DNA from: DATJBF01 sp035515475 | GTDB taxonomy: Bacteria > Verrucomicrobiota > Verrucomicrobiia > Palsa-1439 | Direction of reading: 5' to 3' | NCBI GenBank assembly: GCA_035515475.1 | Contig: DATJBF010000073.1 | Coordinates: forward strand, 61,063-125,062 | DNA: 64,000 nucleotides | In this document: positions 62,622 through 64,000 of the stretch, piece by piece | Position numbering within the stretch: position 1 is the first letter of the stretch | How the letters are laid out: every line of letters starts with the position of its first letter | The notes under the pieces: model-generated | The model's input: the letters and a program-made list of their open reading frames with translations, nothing else | Databases searched by the model: none | What the model was told of the DNA's origin: nothing | Position numbers and translations under genes: made by a program

Positions 62622-62878
62622 AAATCTGGTTCGATGCCGAAGCGGATTACCTCGAAGTCCAGTTTGCCGAGGCCGCCGGCCGCATGCAGGAAACCCGGCA
62701 CGACTCCGTCATGGAGCGGGTGGACGCGCAAGGTCGCGTGATTGGCTTCAGCGTCATGGGCGTGAGCCGCTTCAAGAAAGACAAGCCGCTGGAAGCCGAG
62801 CTCGTCTCGCCGGCGAATCCGGTAATTGTGCGAGAGAAGCCGAAGAAGAAGTACGGGAAACCGAAGACAGACGAGTGA
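62606..62878 (+). CDS. DUF2283-like protein, putative antitoxin
   Basis: The 90-residue protein has VKIWFDAEADYLEVQFAEAA and AQGRVIGFSVMGVSRF, the typical DUF2283 strand pattern (YDxEADxLyi). A basic Lys-rich tail (KPKKKYGKPK) ends it. Pairing with the preceding gene is the main hint of an antitoxin role. Confidence 0.7.
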   Translation: MADKVKIWFDAEADYLEVQFAEAAGRMQETRHDSVMERVDAQGRVIGFSVMGVSRFKKDKPLEAELVSPANPVIVREKPKKKYGKPKTDE

Positions 62879-63156
62879 GTCACCTTAAGCAGCCGTGCTC
62901 GACTCACCACTCGTAACAGAGTACGGCTGCGGTCCGCGGTCGAGAGGCTGGCGCGGAAACTTGCAGCGATCGGCATAGTAGAGAGATGCTTCGACCCATT
63001 CGGCAGGCTCGGTTCGACTGCGCTCCCTTCAACAGGCTCAGGGCAGGCACCGCAGGCAGGGCAGGCAAGTTTAGCAGGACAAAGAGGAGTCGAGGGCGAT
63101 CACGGCCAAGACCGAAGCTCACGCTTCGGCTACAGTGTCAGAGGGGAAGAATTGAC
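62879..63156. other. Gene-free stretch with decayed repeats
   Basis: TTCGACCCATTCGGCAGGCTC and TTCAACAGGCTCAGGG resemble the TGTCATNCTGAGC family; otherwise no gene is seen. Confidence 0.5.
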
Positions 63157-63200
63157 GAAATAGAAAAGGCCGGGGCGAATCTTACTTCACCCCGGCCTTT
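63157..63200. terminator. Bidirectional terminator-like hairpin, copy 2
   Basis: AAAAGGCCGGGG / CCCCGGCCTTT lies between the DUF2283-like gene and the convergent small gene at 63221. Confidence 0.7.
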
Positions 63201-63220
63201 GTGGTGTTACTCCTACGGAC

Positions 63221-63448
63221 TCAGACGGCGGTTGCCGTCGGTGTTGCTTGCGCTTCATTCCCATTTCCATCCCCGTTCCCGTTTGACTTCCTGGTCAACC
63301 CCGACCAGCGGGCGCTCTTCCGGACGTAGCCCATTGATTGCAGCAACGGATGATCCGGACCGTAGTTCGGATCGCATTTTACGCCATTGACGACCGCTTG
63401 CACGGCCTCCATCGACGCTTGGTCGGCGTCGTCGCGCTGCTCCACCAT
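63221..63448 (-). CDS. Small protein of unknown function
   Basis: The 75-residue protein has the core NGVKCDPNYGPDHPLLQSMG, YVRKSARWSGLTRK, then a low-complexity NGDGNGNEAQATPTATAV tail. The core looks conserved in kind. A minisatellite lies directly upstream. A terminator follows its stop. Confidence 0.6.
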   Translation of the reverse strand: MVEQRDDADQASMEAVQAVVNGVKCDPNYGPDHPLLQSMGYVRKSARWSGLTRKSNGNGDGNGNEAQATPTATAV

Positions 63449-63490
63449 GGCGACGCGTACCGAAGAGAAGGAACAGCGTCCCTGACTACG

Positions 63491-63734
63491 GGATCACTGT
63501 ACCGGCGCGATGGATACCTGTACCGGCGGCCGGGATCACTGTACCGACGCGACGGAACAACGTTCCCGAGCGAGGGAACAGCTCCCCCGCGTGGGAGAGG
63601 AACGTTCCGAAGCTACGGATGATCTCACCGCCCCGGGGGATGACCACTCCGAGCCGAGGGATGAGCTTCCCCGACGAAGGGATAATCACTCTGGACAAAA
63701 GGATGACTGTTCCGACGGCGCGGATGGTTCGTCC
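63491..63734. repeat. 21-bp minisatellite, about 11-12 degenerate units
   Basis: Units start GGAT or GGAA and most run 21 bp (for example GGATCACTGTACCGGCGCGA). The minus strand translates as heptapeptides GTVIPAA, GTGIHRA, GELFPRS. An open frame runs through it on the minus strand from 63992 to 63486 and a shorter one on the plus strand. Confidence 0.8.
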
Positions 63735-63889
63735 TTCGACGCGAACTATTTGTTCGAGCGCTCGGTCGACCGCGAGGGTCGCGTGTGACCGCGTACAATT
63801 TTCCGCAGAAGGTTGGCCAATTTTCTGCAGAGAAACGGTGAGAATCGTCATTCCCCAACACAGACCTGTCCAAAATAATCTTTGGAAAG

Positions 63890-63956
63890 GGCCTCCGTTT
63901 CGGGTGATAACGGTTGATGGAAATGCTCGAACCATCAACACCCAGCCACGGAGGCC
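63890..63956 (+). promoter_or_regulatory. Nested hairpin covering the transposase ribosome site
   Basis: GGCCTCCG (63890-63897) pairs with CGGAGGCC (63949-63956), and GGTTGATGG (63912-63920) with CCATCAAC (63932-63939). The GGAGG at 63950-63954 is the ribosome site for the ATG at 63963 and would be hidden. Confidence 0.55.
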
Positions 63957-63962
63957 ATTGCC

Positions 63963-64000
63963 ATGGTACGTTGTGCCAGCCTGTTCAGCCAAGTCCTTTC
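63963..64000 (+). mobile_element. Start of an IS4-family transposase gene (cut by window end)
   Basis: The visible 12 codons read MVRCASLFSQVL, the usual N-terminus of IS4-type transposases with a DUF4372-like domain. Only the start is present. The left end of the element should lie upstream, near 63860-63890, but I cannot fix it. Confidence 0.6.

Noticed and set aside
63491..63734. CRISPR array
   Set aside because: The units are short, degenerate and contiguous with no unique spacers, and no cas genes are present.
63486..63992. A 168-codon minus-strand protein through the minisatellite
   Set aside because: Its first half is antisense to the IS start and shows no protein-like features. Only the heptapeptide part is of interest, and it is reported as a repeat.

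Overview
This is a GC-rich bacterial chromosome segment from a diderm with lipopolysaccharide. LpxC is fused to FabZ, and LpxA lies nearby. The best guess for lineage is Verrucomicrobiota or a neighbour in the PVC group. The guess rests on the LpxC-FabZ fusion, the very large secreted BACON-repeat protein with a Ca-binding 'DADGDGISN' linker, and several dense families of intergenic palindromes. I have no marker gene that settles it. I found no rRNA, tRNA or CRISPR array. One structured RNA, RNase P RNA, is clear.

Layout. 1-6.4 kb: end of a GH3 N-acetylhexosaminidase, a type-5 uracil-DNA glycosylase, a CoA-binding protein, an NSS transporter with its tiny MetS-like partner, an exported sialidase-like protein and lpxC-fabZ. 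6.5-8.2 kb: a small accessory patch with a frameshifted zinc-ribbon/nucleoside-transferase-like gene and a frameshifted PIN toxin with its partner. 8.3-18 kb: lpxA, glpX, rho, an M14-like peptidase, an exported protein, and gcvT-gcvH-gcvP plus an ACT protein on the minus strand. 18.5-22.5 kb: a giant secreted endonuclease/phosphatase-BACON protein. 23-33.6 kb: riboflavin genes in two blocks (ribBA-ribH-nusB, then ribD-pfkB-ribE), with a PHP phosphoesterase, ftsY, a GT-C-like membrane protein and a methyltransferase between them. 33.6-39.7 kb: rnpB, then a tetrapyrrole operon (siroheme synthase, HemX/CcsA-like, hemA, hemC, cobA-hemD, TPR protein). 39.8-46.6 kb: sppA, trpG/pabA, a luxC-luxE-aminotransferase operon and queE. 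46.7-55.5 kb: an intact PIN module, a two-gene envelope operon of unknown function, an RluA-type synthase, a BaiN-like flavoprotein, yhbY, an ABC-F remnant and a sugar mutarotase. 55.5-64 kb: an accessory region with a DNA methyltransferase, SIR2-like and SEC-C proteins, HicBA, a GreA-like factor, an ArfB-like factor, a toxin/DUF2283-like pair, a 21-bp minisatellite and the start of an IS4-type transposase.

Three things stand out. First, palindromic repeats that normally sit between genes have gone in frame into housekeeping genes (clearest in hemC, cobA-hemD and the baiN-like flavoprotein; likely in ftsY and luxC), adding proline/glycine-rich peptides to working enzymes. Second, the SIR2/SEC-C gene pair is bracketed by truncated, diverged copies of rluA and greA, whose full copies lie a few kb to either side. 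This looks like the footprint of a recombined defence-like cassette. Third, several good sigma70-type promoters put the -10 box only 6-10 nt before the start codon (lpxC, gcvT, queE, the methyltransferase, the SEC-C gene, hicB), which suggests frequent leaderless or near-leaderless transcripts.
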